Shown piece by piece: positions 1-5,345 of a DNA stretch of 6,767 bases. The DNA comes from CAXMPK01 sp964195405. GTDB lineage: Bacteria > Actinomycetota > Acidimicrobiia > Spongiisociales > ZC4RG35. Numbering within the stretch: the first letter of the stretch is position 1; each line of letters starts with the position of its first letter. The stretch lies in contig CAXMPK010000079.1 of NCBI GenBank assembly GCA_964195405.1, positions 1 to 6,767 on the forward strand. Direction: 5' to 3'. A program made the translations under genes and the position numbers. The notes under the pieces are model-generated. The model made no database searches, was not told the DNA's origin, and saw nothing but the letters and a program-made list of their open reading frames with translations.

Positions 1-123
1 AACCGGTCGTGGGCGTCTCTGTCGGCTAAGACGCGCGTCCAATTCGAGGATCAAGTCTGGTGTGGAATCTTCTGTGTCGGTTGAGTGCTTCACTTACCAG
101 GCGCTTGAAAAGGAGGGCGGATG

Positions 124-189
124 ATGGACCAGGAGAGTTTCTGGGACCGGTTGGCAGCGCGTACGGAGCCGTCGGGGAACGCTGAGTGA
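124..189 (+). CDS. 21-codon ORF with strong RBS; possible truncated gene start
   Basis: A clear AAGGAGG at 110-116 precedes two adjacent ATG codons at 121 and 124. The 7-base gap favours 124. The frame encodes a short peptide (MDQESFWDRLAART..., 21 aa) and stops at 187-189. The ribosome binding site is better than those of most longer genes here, so this may be a true small peptide or, more likely, the preserved start of a gene whose body has been lost. The motif SFWDRL resembles the N-terminus of several protein families, but 21 residues are too few to assign one. No dif-like site is visible on either side. Translation is plausible; function is unknown. Confidence 0.3.
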   Translation: MDQESFWDRLAARTEPSGNAE

Positions 190-215
190 CGTGCGCGTGC
201 GAGGGCTCTGCCGTG

Positions 216-443
216 TCAGTCTTGAGGGATTATCTCGACTATCTCGGTGACTTCGAAGAGCAGAGGTCGTCCGCCAGACGTTGGCATCGTCGCGGCCACA
301 ATTTCCCGTTCGCTTTCTGGCGCCTCACGGAACCGGAGATATCCCGATCCTTCAAAAACCGCGTGCGGGTAGTCCTCAACGTTTTCGCCGCGGCGGTATC
401 GGATCATGTATCTATGGCCAACAACCATCTCGGAAAAGTCCAT
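216..443 (-). CDS. Hypothetical protein, 75 aa
   Basis: I do not recognise the family. From the ATG at 443 the product is 75 aa: acidic overall, with no membrane segment, no cysteines and no signal peptide. It begins MDFSEMVVGHRYMIRYRRG and ends in an acidic, branched-chain-rich stretch (FEVTEIVEIIP, about residues 63-73). Alternating hydrophobic and charged residues suggest a small beta-rich fold, which is inference only. The frame stays open upstream to 617, but residues encoded there are low-complexity and rich in S, R and P, unlike the rest, so the ATG at 443 is preferred. It has no good Shine-Dalgarno, which lowers confidence. The gene converges on the short ORF at 124-189. Confidence 0.5.
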   Translation of the reverse strand: MDFSEMVVGHRYMIRYRRGENVEDYPHAVFEGSGYLRFREAPESEREIVAATMPTSGGRPLLFEVTEIVEIIPQD

Positions 444-569
444 TGGCGTTGAGCATACGTGCTGGAGGCGTAAAAGAACGGAACGACAAGACGACGAAAG
501 CATCTGAGTAGTGCTAGCCGGCGGCCGTGGGTTTAGCGGCAATGCGAATCGCCTGCCTGGAGGTGTGAC

Positions 570-626
570 ATGACGATGCCTAAATACAGACTCAACCGGA
601 TCGATCTCCATTGCCATTCACCGTAA
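570..626 (+). CDS. 18-codon ORF with strong RBS next to a dif-like site; probable gene-start remnant
   Basis: GGAGG at 559-563 lies 6 bases before ATG 570, an ideal arrangement. The frame reads MTMPKYRLNRIDLHCHSP and stops with TAA at 624-626, only 11 bases before the site at 638-665. The string RIDLHCHSP resembles the N-terminal metal-binding segment of PHP or amidohydrolase-type proteins, which often begin with D-L-H-x-H. That makes a beheaded hydrolase gene plausible, its body replaced when a site or cassette junction formed here. It could equally be a genuine leader peptide, or chance. Assignment from 18 residues is weak. Confidence 0.3.
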   Translation: MTMPKYRLNRIDLHCHSP

Positions 627-637
627 TCATCCATCTA

Positions 638-665
638 GCCGCACATAGCGGCACTTATGTGCGGC
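638..665 (+). repeat. dif-like recombination site 1
   Basis: Left arm GCCGCACATAG, spacer CGGCAC, right arm TTATGTGCGGC. The arms are inverted repeats with a single mismatch at the inner base of the left arm. It lies 67 bases past the stop of the Rieske gene and 11 bases past the stop of the 18-codon ORF. It is the leftmost copy found and one of the most symmetrical. Confidence 0.75.
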
Positions 666-721
666 TGGATCGGGCCGACAGCCAGTCGATTCTTCAGTGA
701 ATCAATGCGACCATCGAGGGG

Positions 722-759
722 CGCGATGAGGTCTACTCGACGTAAATGACCTCATCGCG
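722..759 (-). terminator. 12-bp stem-loop over the Rieske gene stop codon
   Basis: CGCGATGAGGTC at 722-733 is perfectly complementary to GACCTCATCGCG at 748-759, with a 14-base loop. The stem spans the last codons and stop of the Rieske gene. In the direction of that gene no U-tract follows, so it is not a canonical intrinsic terminator. It may act as a weak terminator or as a 3'-end stabiliser. Confidence 0.4.
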
Positions 760-1083
760 ACGGACCACACGACCGCGACGAAGAGGCAGTACGCGTGTGA
801 TCATCTTGTACACAACGCCAAGACCGGGAATCTTGGCGAACCCGCCTTGTGGTCCCAGAATCATCCGCCCGCTTTTCACGTCGTACTTTGATCCGTGCCA
901 TGGACAGGTCAGACAGCCGTTATCGTCGATGGTGCCGTCTGCGAGGTCGGCATATAGGTGACGACAGCGACGAGACACCGCAAAAAGGTCACCATTAGCG
1001 TTTCCGACCGCCCAAGGACCGGCACCGACTACCAGCCCAGATGTCAGTTCAGACGCCGGACAAACCTCTATCTCATCGGGCAT
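733..1083 (-). CDS. Rieske [2Fe-2S] ferredoxin-like protein
   Basis: A 116-aa stand-alone Rieske domain protein, predicted to be a soluble electron carrier. The two cluster-binding boxes are complete: C40-x-H42 in CRHLYADLADG and C60-x-x-H63 in CPWHGSKYDVKSG, which together ligate a [2Fe-2S] cluster. The length is typical of the small ferredoxin subunits that feed ring-hydroxylating oxygenases or similar enzymes. No oxygenase or reductase partner is in the window, so the redox partner is unknown. There is no signal peptide or transmembrane helix. The start is the ATG at 1083, with GGAGG (complement of 1090-1094) 6 bases upstream. The residues after about 85 are a basic C-terminal extension. 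The gene is alone between sites 1 and 2, and its own RBS suggests independent expression. Confidence 0.88.
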   Translation of the reverse strand: MPDEIEVCPASELTSGLVVGAGPWAVGNANGDLFAVSRRCRHLYADLADGTIDDNGCLTCPWHGSKYDVKSGRMILGPQGGFAKIPGLGVVYKMITRVLPLRRGRVVRRDEVIYVE

Positions 1084-1143
1084 CGATAACCTCCACGCGG
1101 GTTTCGCCGAACGACTTTCAGCCTACAGATTCCCTAATTCAGC

Positions 1144-1171
1144 CGGGCCATAGACCGCACTTATGTTCCCC
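1144..1171 (+). repeat. dif-like recombination site 2 (degenerate)
   Basis: Left arm CGGGCCATAGA, spacer CCGCAC, right arm TTATGTTCCCC. The block GCACTTATGT is shared exactly with sites 1 and 7, but the left arm and the outer right arm have diverged. The first three bases of the right arm supply the stop codon (TAA) of the VOC gene on the other strand. Identification rests on the shared core and on its expected position at the gene's 3' end. Confidence 0.5.
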
Positions 1172-1580
1172 TACGGGTGACCGGTCTGTGTTTAGGAGGG
1201 TCTATAGGGGTGGCGAAACTGAGTTCGTGGCCATCGGGATCGGTCAGGTGGAAATATCGCTCGCCCCATTCGGCATCTCGTGGCGGTGCTTCTGGTGATA
1301 GTCCCGCCTGGATCGCCTGTTGGTAGAGGGAATCGGTGTCTGAGACGTAGAGGATGAGTCGTCCCCACCAAAACCATTGCCTGTCGGCTGGTTGGGCGAT
1401 GATGTTCAGATAGCCATCGCCAATGGCGAAGCTGGTGAAGGTGGCTTCGGGTCCTCCGTAGTCGAGATCGAAACCGAGCGACGTGTAGAAGTTGAACGAA
1501 CGAGCCATGTCGTGAGTCGCCAACGTGACGGCGCTGATCGACTCGATTTCCGTTTGGCGATGGGAACCGTGGTCGCTCAC
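1161..1580 (-). CDS. VOC superfamily (glyoxalase/bleomycin resistance/dioxygenase fold) protein
   Basis: A 139-aa single-unit VOC protein. The family signature is clear: AVTLATHDMARSFNFYTSLGF (residues about 17-37) forms the first beta-alpha-beta half, and WGERYFHLTDPDGHELSFATP (about 105-125) ends the second. E119 in DPDGHELSF is at the usual C-terminal metal-ligand position. The other ligand positions are not clearly occupied, so metal binding is uncertain. Members include glyoxalases, extradiol dioxygenases and drug-sequestering resistance proteins; this one cannot be assigned further. The start is GTG 1580 with a poor purine-rich GGA upstream. The last residues (IDPPKHRPVTRRGT) are a basic tail running into site 2, which provides the stop, so the native end of the gene may have been lost. 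It is alone between sites 2 and 3. Confidence 0.85.
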   Translation of the reverse strand: MSDHGSHRQTEIESISAVTLATHDMARSFNFYTSLGFDLDYGGPEATFTSFAIGDGYLNIIAQPADRQWFWWGRLILYVSDTDSLYQQAIQAGLSPEAPPRDAEWGERYFHLTDPDGHELSFATPIDPPKHRPVTRRGT

Positions 1581-1651
1581 TCCATCCAGACGCTACCTGG
1601 TTAGACGAATGTCACTCACCCCAAGGCACGGAAGCTCTCACATTCCTTCAG

Positions 1652-1679
1652 GCAGCAAATCACGGCACTTATGGGCGGG
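1652..1679 (+). repeat. dif-like recombination site 3 (left arm degenerate)
   Basis: Left arm GCAGCAAATCA, spacer CGGCAC, right arm TTATGGGCGGG. Spacer and right arm match sites 4 and 8 except at the last base, while the left arm has lost the CACATAA core. It ends 8 bases before the stop codon of the zinc-ribbon gene, on that gene's 3' side. Confidence 0.6.
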
Positions 1680-1687
1680 TGGGCGCT

Positions 1688-1894
1688 CTAGTAGAGAGTT
1701 AGCTCGTCGTTGTCGTAGAACATGTCAGCTTTGGCGTACATATCGAAGTTGTCACAAACGGGGCATTTGTACGTTCGGTCGTCGATGGACGCACCCTCAA
1801 GCGCAGCGGGCGGAAGTCTGACGTCAGATGGGAATAGAACACCGCAGTTGGTACATCTGAGAAAGAGTTGGTTTTCTGGATTGACGATTCTCAA
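1688..1894 (-). CDS. Small zinc-ribbon-like protein, 68 aa
   Basis: I do not recognise a named family. The 68-aa product has two CxxC knuckles, C14-T-N-C17 and C44-P-V-C47, separated by 26 residues. This is the pattern of a zinc ribbon that binds one Zn(II). The tail after C47 is acidic and aromatic (FDMYAKADMFYDNDELTLY). Such proteins may bind nucleic acid or protein partners, but nothing here indicates which. The only start in frame is TTG 1894, because a TAG lies 6 bases further upstream. It has no Shine-Dalgarno, so the mRNA may be leaderless or the true 5' end may have been lost when site 4 (1916-1943) became its neighbour. The gene is alone between sites 3 and 4. Confidence 0.6.
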   Translation of the reverse strand: MRIVNPENQLFLRCTNCGVLFPSDVRLPPAALEGASIDDRTYKCPVCDNFDMYAKADMFYDNDELTLY

Positions 1895-1915
1895 ACGCTA
1901 CAGCAGGCACCAACC

Positions 1916-1943
1916 GACGCACATAACGGCACTTATGGGCGGT
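1916..1943 (+). repeat. dif-like recombination site 4
   Basis: Left arm GACGCACATAA, spacer CGGCAC, right arm TTATGGGCGGT. It is the first of three sites placed in tandem 35 bases apart, and the only one of the three with the common CGGCAC spacer. Confidence 0.72.
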
Positions 1944-1950
1944 CCGCTCA

Positions 1951-1979
1951 GGCGTACATAATGCCGGTTTATGGGCGGT
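1951..1979 (+). repeat. dif-like recombination site 5
   Basis: Left arm GGCGTACATAA, spacer TGCCGG plus one extra T, right arm TTATGGGCGGT. The spacer class differs from CGGCAC and, with the extra T, is 7 bases. This copy and site 6 lie in near-identical 35- and 34-base direct repeats (1948-1982 and 1983-2016), which suggests a local duplication. Confidence 0.68.
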
Positions 1980-1985
1980 AGGTCA

Positions 1986-2013
1986 GGCGTACATAATGCC
2001 GGTTATGGGCGGC
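1986..2013 (+). repeat. dif-like recombination site 6
   Basis: Left arm GGCGTACATAA, spacer TGCCGG (6 bases), right arm TTATGGGCGGC. It is almost identical to site 5 but has the canonical 6-base spacer. It is the 5' boundary of the FAD oxidase unit. Confidence 0.7.
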
Positions 2014-2174
2014 TGGGAGGTGACACTACGCCGAGGCGATGTCGGCCCATGAGGTGATTCAGGGGCGCAGGGTGATGGGCGCAGGTAGAGATGCTCCGAG
2101 GATCGCGGGCATGGCGGTCGACCAAGATGTAGGCTGCGTCGGGAGAGGGTAATTTCCATGTGAAGGAGAGGGTT
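2014..2174 (+). other. Leader region of the FAD oxidase gene
   Basis: These 161 bases separate site 6 from the oxidase start, and any promoter for that gene should lie here. I see no convincing -35/-10 pair. A 37-codon frame (2039-2152, ATG start) exists but has only a poorly spaced GAGG before it and a composition typical of chance reading. AAGGAG at 2163-2168 is the ribosome binding site of the oxidase. Confidence 0.35.
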
Positions 2175-3542
2175 ATGTCGTTGGATTCGTTGCGTGAGCA
2201 GGTACGGGGCCAGGTTTTCACTGATGGGGATGAGGGGTACGGGGAGGCTCGTTCGGTCTATAACGGCATGATCGACAAGCGTCCCGCGGTGGTGATCGGA
2301 GCTGTAGATGATGCCGATGTGATCGCCGGAGTCCGCTACGCCTCCGACAGCGGACTTGACCTGTCTATTAGGGGAGGCGGCCATAGCGTGCCTGGATTCG
2401 GCACCAACGACGACGGCGTGGTTATTGATCTAGGGGCAATGAAAGGGATACGGGTCGACCCTGAAGCCAGGACAGTTCGTGCTCAGGGCGGTGCTACATG
2501 GGGTGACCTCGATCACGCCACTCATCCTTTTGGCCTGGCTACGACGGGCGGCATCATTTCGACGACGGGTATTGCCGGGCTGACGTTAGGTGGGGGGATC
2601 GGGTATCTCACTCGTGGCCATGGTTTGTCTGTGGACAATCTGATTTCCGTTGATGTGGTCACTGCGGACGGCAGCCTGGTCCACGCCAGCGACGACGAGA
2701 ATTCAGATCTGTTCTGGGCGGTGCGGGGAGGAGGGGGCAACTTCGGTGTCCTGACCAATCTGGAATATCGACTCCACCCCGTGGACATGATCTACGGCGG
2801 ACCTATGTTTTTCGAGGTGGACTCGGCCCGAGATGTGTTGAACCTGTACAGAGAGTTCATTGCCGACGCCCCCGAAAAGTTCGGTGGTTTCTTTGGCTGG
2901 CAGATCGCTCCGCCGCTGCCCTTCATTCCCGAAGACCGTCACGGTGACACGTTCTGCATGATCGTCTCGTGCTGGACCGGACCTCTGGATGACGCTGAAA
3001 GTGTGCTCAAACCCTTCCGCGATGTGGCGCCGGTAATTGCCGAACATGTCGGCCCAGCGCCATACCCGGCTCTGAACTCGGCCTTCGACGCCTTGCTACC
3101 TCCAGGACTCCAACACTATTGGAAAGCGAACTATGCGGTCGAGATCACCGACGACGCCGTTGATGTTCATCTCGAACACGGCCCCCAAGTGCCCACGATG
3201 CAGTCGACAGTCCACCTCTACCCGATCAACGGTGCATGCCACCGGGTGGCATCCGACGCCACCGCGTTCGGACATCGTGATGCCTCCTTCGCACCGGTGA
3301 TCGCTGGCATGTGGGAAGACCCAGCGGATAACGAGGCGAACACGGCCTGGGTGCGTAACTATGCCGCAGCCCTAGCCCCTCATTCCAAGGAAGGCGGATA
3401 CATCAACTTCATGGCAGCCGACGACCAAGGACGCGCCGCCGCCAACTACGGCGCCAACTACGACCGCCTGGTCGAAGTCAAAACCGAATATGACTCCACC
3501 AACCTGTTCCACATGAACCAGAACATCGTTCCGGCCGAATAG
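2175..3542 (+). CDS. FAD-binding oxidoreductase, berberine-bridge-enzyme type
   Basis: A 455-aa flavoprotein oxidase of the PCMH/BBE type, of full family length. The N-terminal FAD domain (about residues 35-205) shows RGGGHS with H70, the histidine that carries 8-alpha-linked FAD in this family, then GGATWGDLD and TTGGIISTTGIAGLTLGGGIG (about 123-143), then DLFWAVRGGGGNFG (178-191). The cysteine that gives a second flavin bond in bicovalent members is absent; isoleucine or serine stands there, so a single covalent link is predicted. The C-terminal BBE segment ends NYDRLVEVKTEYDSTNLFHMNQNI, the usual closing motif. Such enzymes oxidise alcohols, sugars or secondary metabolites with O2; the substrate here is unknown. 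The start is ATG 2175, with AAGGAG 6 bases upstream, rather than the GTG at 2160. The product is cytoplasmic. Site 7 follows 14 bases after the stop. Confidence 0.92.
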   Translation: MSLDSLREQVRGQVFTDGDEGYGEARSVYNGMIDKRPAVVIGAVDDADVIAGVRYASDSGLDLSIRGGGHSVPGFGTNDDGVVIDLGAMKGIRVDPEARTVRAQGGATWGDLDHATHPFGLATTGGIISTTGIAGLTLGGGIGYLTRGHGLSVDNLISVDVVTADGSLVHASDDENSDLFWAVRGGGGNFGVLTNLEYRLHPVDMIYGGPMFFEVDSARDVLNLYREFIADAPEKFGGFFGWQIAPPLPFIPEDRHGDTFCMIVSCWTGPLDDAESVLKPFRDVAPVIAEHVGPAPYPALNSAFDALLPPGLQHYWKANYAVEITDDAVDVHLEHGPQVPTMQSTVHLYPINGACHRVASDATAFGHRDASFAPVIAGMWEDPADNEANTAWVRNYAAALAPHSKEGGYINFMAADDQGRAAANYGANYDRLVEVKTEYDSTNLFHMNQNIVPAE

Positions 3543-3556
3543 CCATCTCCGCCAAG

Positions 3557-3584
3557 CCCGCACATAACGGCACTTATGTGCGCC
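3557..3584 (+). repeat. dif-like recombination site 7
   Basis: Left arm CCCGCACATAA, spacer CGGCAC, right arm TTATGTGCGCC. The inner 9 bases of the arms are perfectly inverted. It lies 14 bases after the FAD oxidase stop and 50 bases before the start of the next gene. Confidence 0.78.
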
Positions 3585-3634
3585 CGGATGGGTCGTGTCT
3601 GGCATGCTTGGGCCTGATCTCAGGGAGGTAGAGG

Positions 3635-4552
3635 TTGTCTAAGTCGTTGACGTTTCATGTCCTGATTCTTCCGGCAGGCTCTTGGGGAGAGGTGCGCCGT
3701 CGGTTTCTCCATGTTGAGGAGCTTGGGTTGGACGCTGCGGGTATGGGCGACCATTTCGTGGATTGGACAAATCCTCCGAGACCATGGTTCGAAATGTGGT
3801 CGGTGTTGAGTGCGATCGCAGCCGACACGTCTGATATTCGACTACAGACATCTGTTGCACAGATTCCGTTTCGGAATCCTGCGCTTCTGGCCCGACAGGC
3901 ACTGACGGTTGATCACATTTCGGGTGGGCGTCTGGAACTCGGGTTGGGCACCGGTCTGACATCGGACCCCTCCTACGAAATGATGGGCAGTCCCAACTGG
4001 GAGGCCAGAGAAAGGGTCGCCAGGTTCGGCGAGTACGTCCAAATCGTCGACCAGCTCCTCTCCAACGAACTGACCACCTTCAAAGGCGAGTACTACAACG
4101 TGGAGGGGGCGTATATGAACCCGCGGCCTGTTCAGCAGCCACGACCTCCAATAACCATCGCAGCGTTGGGACCAAAAATGATGCGCCACGCCGCCCAATA
4201 CGCCGACATTTGGGACAGTCTCAGCTTCGCTGCTGACATCGAAACACAAATAGCCGAAACACAACAACGAATCGAAGTCATAGACAGTCTCTGTAACGAG
4301 TTGGGACGTGACCCACGAACCCTCGAACACTCCTACCTGATGTTCGACGCCAACTCCCGAGCAAGTGGGGGCAGCATCAACTATTACGACTCAACCGACC
4401 TCTTCGAACATATCGTTGAACAGGCGGTTCAAATGGGTATCAGCTCGATCGGGATGTACTACCCAACCATCGCTGATCAGGTCGCATCCTTCGAAGCGAT
4501 CGCCACACACACCATCCCGAAACTCAAACAAGCGCTCACCTCAGACACCTAA
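3635..4552 (+). CDS. LLM class (luciferase-like) flavin-dependent oxidoreductase
   Basis: A 305-aa single-domain bacterial-luciferase-like TIM-barrel protein. Family marks are the N-terminal strand FHVLILPAGSW, DHISGGRLELGLGTG (93-107), RFGEYVQIVDQLL (130-142), the TFKGEYYNVEGAYMNPRPVQ segment (148-167) and ITIAALGPKMMRHAAQYADIWD (173-194). In Actinomycetota many such proteins use F420 rather than FMN, but the sequence alone does not settle the cofactor. Substrate unknown. The start is TTG 3635: GGGAGG at 3623-3628 sits 6 bases before it and no better codon is in range. Site 7 ends 50 bases upstream, leaving little room for a promoter, so read-through from the FAD oxidase across site 7 is possible. 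Its stop is 2 bases from site 8. Together with the oxidase it gives the array two adjacent flavin enzymes, though co-function is not shown. Confidence 0.92.
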   Translation: MSKSLTFHVLILPAGSWGEVRRRFLHVEELGLDAAGMGDHFVDWTNPPRPWFEMWSVLSAIAADTSDIRLQTSVAQIPFRNPALLARQALTVDHISGGRLELGLGTGLTSDPSYEMMGSPNWEARERVARFGEYVQIVDQLLSNELTTFKGEYYNVEGAYMNPRPVQQPRPPITIAALGPKMMRHAAQYADIWDSLSFAADIETQIAETQQRIEVIDSLCNELGRDPRTLEHSYLMFDANSRASGGSINYYDSTDLFEHIVEQAVQMGISSIGMYYPTIADQVASFEAIATHTIPKLKQALTSDT

Positions 4553-4554
4553 AC

Positions 4555-4582
4555 CCCGCACATAACGGCACTTATGGGCGGC
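4555..4582 (+). repeat. dif-like recombination site 8
   Basis: Left arm CCCGCACATAA, spacer CGGCAC, right arm TTATGGGCGGC. Left arm and spacer are identical to site 7. It sits 2 bases after the stop of the LLM gene and 8 bases from the stop of the converging recombinase remnant, so it serves as the 3' boundary of both. Confidence 0.78.
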
Positions 4583-4590
4583 CTATTGGG

Positions 4591-5145
4591 TCATCTGGAG
4601 GCTCCTGCGACGAAGGTGGCGACGATGTAGGTGGCGTGTCGGTCGAGTGACCTTCTTGCTCGGTCGTATCTCATTGTTGTCCGTGGGTCTGCGTGGGAGG
4701 CTGCTTCTTGTACGTCTCGGAGTGGTACTCCTGCGTCGAGGGCTGCAGTGATGAAGGAGTGTCGAAGCGAGTGTGGGCTGATCCTCTTTTCGATTCCTGC
4801 TCGTCGAGCGAGCCGCCGAACGACTCTCGACGCCTGATGTCGGTTAAGTCGTGTTCCGCCGCTGGTGGTGAAGATGGGTCCGTCTTCGCGGGTTCCGACT
4901 GCGAAATAAAGGGTTCGTGCGGTGCGCGGAGCGAGTGGTATCAGTTCCGTCTTTCCGCCTTTGCGTATTATTCGCAGAGTGTGGTGGCCTCGTTCCATTC
5001 CCATATCAGTGATGTCAGCAGCCAACGCTTCCGATACTCGGAGTCCGTTGAGGCCCAAGAGACATGCCAGAGCATGATCACGACCACCCGAGAGTCCGGC
5101 CTCGATCAGAAAGGCTCCCAGGGAGACCTCCCGCTCGCCTTTTTT
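4591..5145 (-). pseudogene. 5'-truncated tyrosine recombinase, catalytic domain only
   Basis: The open frame (184 codons, entered after an in-frame TAG at 5146-5148) encodes the C-terminal catalytic domain of a tyrosine recombinase. All catalytic residues are present: Arg in NGLRVSEA, Lys in IRKGGK, His and Arg in SPHSLRH, a second His in SHADPRTT, and the Tyr nucleophile in MRYDRAR. The N-terminal core-binding domain (about 110-130 residues in the full copy at 5402-6307) is missing. No ATG or GTG with a Shine-Dalgarno exists; the first usable codon is TTG 5058, directly before NGLRVSE. The catalytic domain is clearly homologous to the 301-aa copy but far from identical, so it is an older paralogue and not a recent duplicate. 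It occupies the first cassette position, beside the primary site. A domain-only protein cannot be fully excluded. Confidence 0.78.
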
Positions 5146-5345
5146 CTATAGGCAGAGCCAAACACGAGTTGAAGAGCGGCGGAAATCTCCTTTTCATCAA
5201 GTAGACCAACGCTTTTCGGTGCCTGTACTGATCGCACCCTGGTCGAGGAAACAATGCGTTGGCTGGTCACTGGGTGTTCTCCACAATTGTTCCCCTAAAT
5301 TGCAGCCCCAAGCAGCACAACAGTTGCTCGTTTTGAGCCCATATC
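5146..5345. other. Region between the recombinase remnant and the primary site
   Basis: No established gene. On the minus strand a 54-codon frame (5106-5270, GTG start, GGAG 8 bases upstream) reads toward the recombinase remnant and meets it at a run of six A residues (complement of 5140-5145). Its peptide (for example GLLDEKEISAALQLVFGSAYRKK) does not look like a recombinase N-terminal domain to me. Decayed sequence is the simplest reading. Confidence 0.3.

Noticed and set aside
186..452. 88-codon plus-strand frame opposite the 75-aa hypothetical
   Set aside because: It has no ribosome binding site and atypical composition. The minus frame over the same bases looks more like a protein.
1525..1821. 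98-codon plus-strand frame across site 3
   Set aside because: It overlaps the antisense of the VOC and zinc-ribbon genes, runs through a repeat site, is rich in R, S and W, and resembles no family.
1916..2016. CRISPR array suggested by evenly spaced repeats
   Set aside because: Only three copies, each repeat about as long as the repeat period, no unique spacers of normal length, no cas genes, and the same motif recurs elsewhere between genes.
2039..2152. 37-codon ORF in the FAD oxidase leader
   Set aside because: No properly spaced Shine-Dalgarno and no recognisable sequence; reported only as part of the leader.
3842..4330. 162-codon minus-strand frame within the LLM gene
   Set aside because: It is the shadow of a well-supported luciferase-like gene; no RBS or domain of its own.
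638..4582. Repeats as ordinary intrinsic terminators at gene 3' ends
   Set aside because: No U-tracts follow, several copies have broken left arms, and the spacer is conserved in sequence and direction, which a terminator loop would not need. A secondary role in transcript ending remains possible.
4693..5151. 152-codon plus-strand frame opposite the truncated recombinase
   Set aside because: It is cysteine- and serine-rich and is simply the antisense of the recognised catalytic domain.
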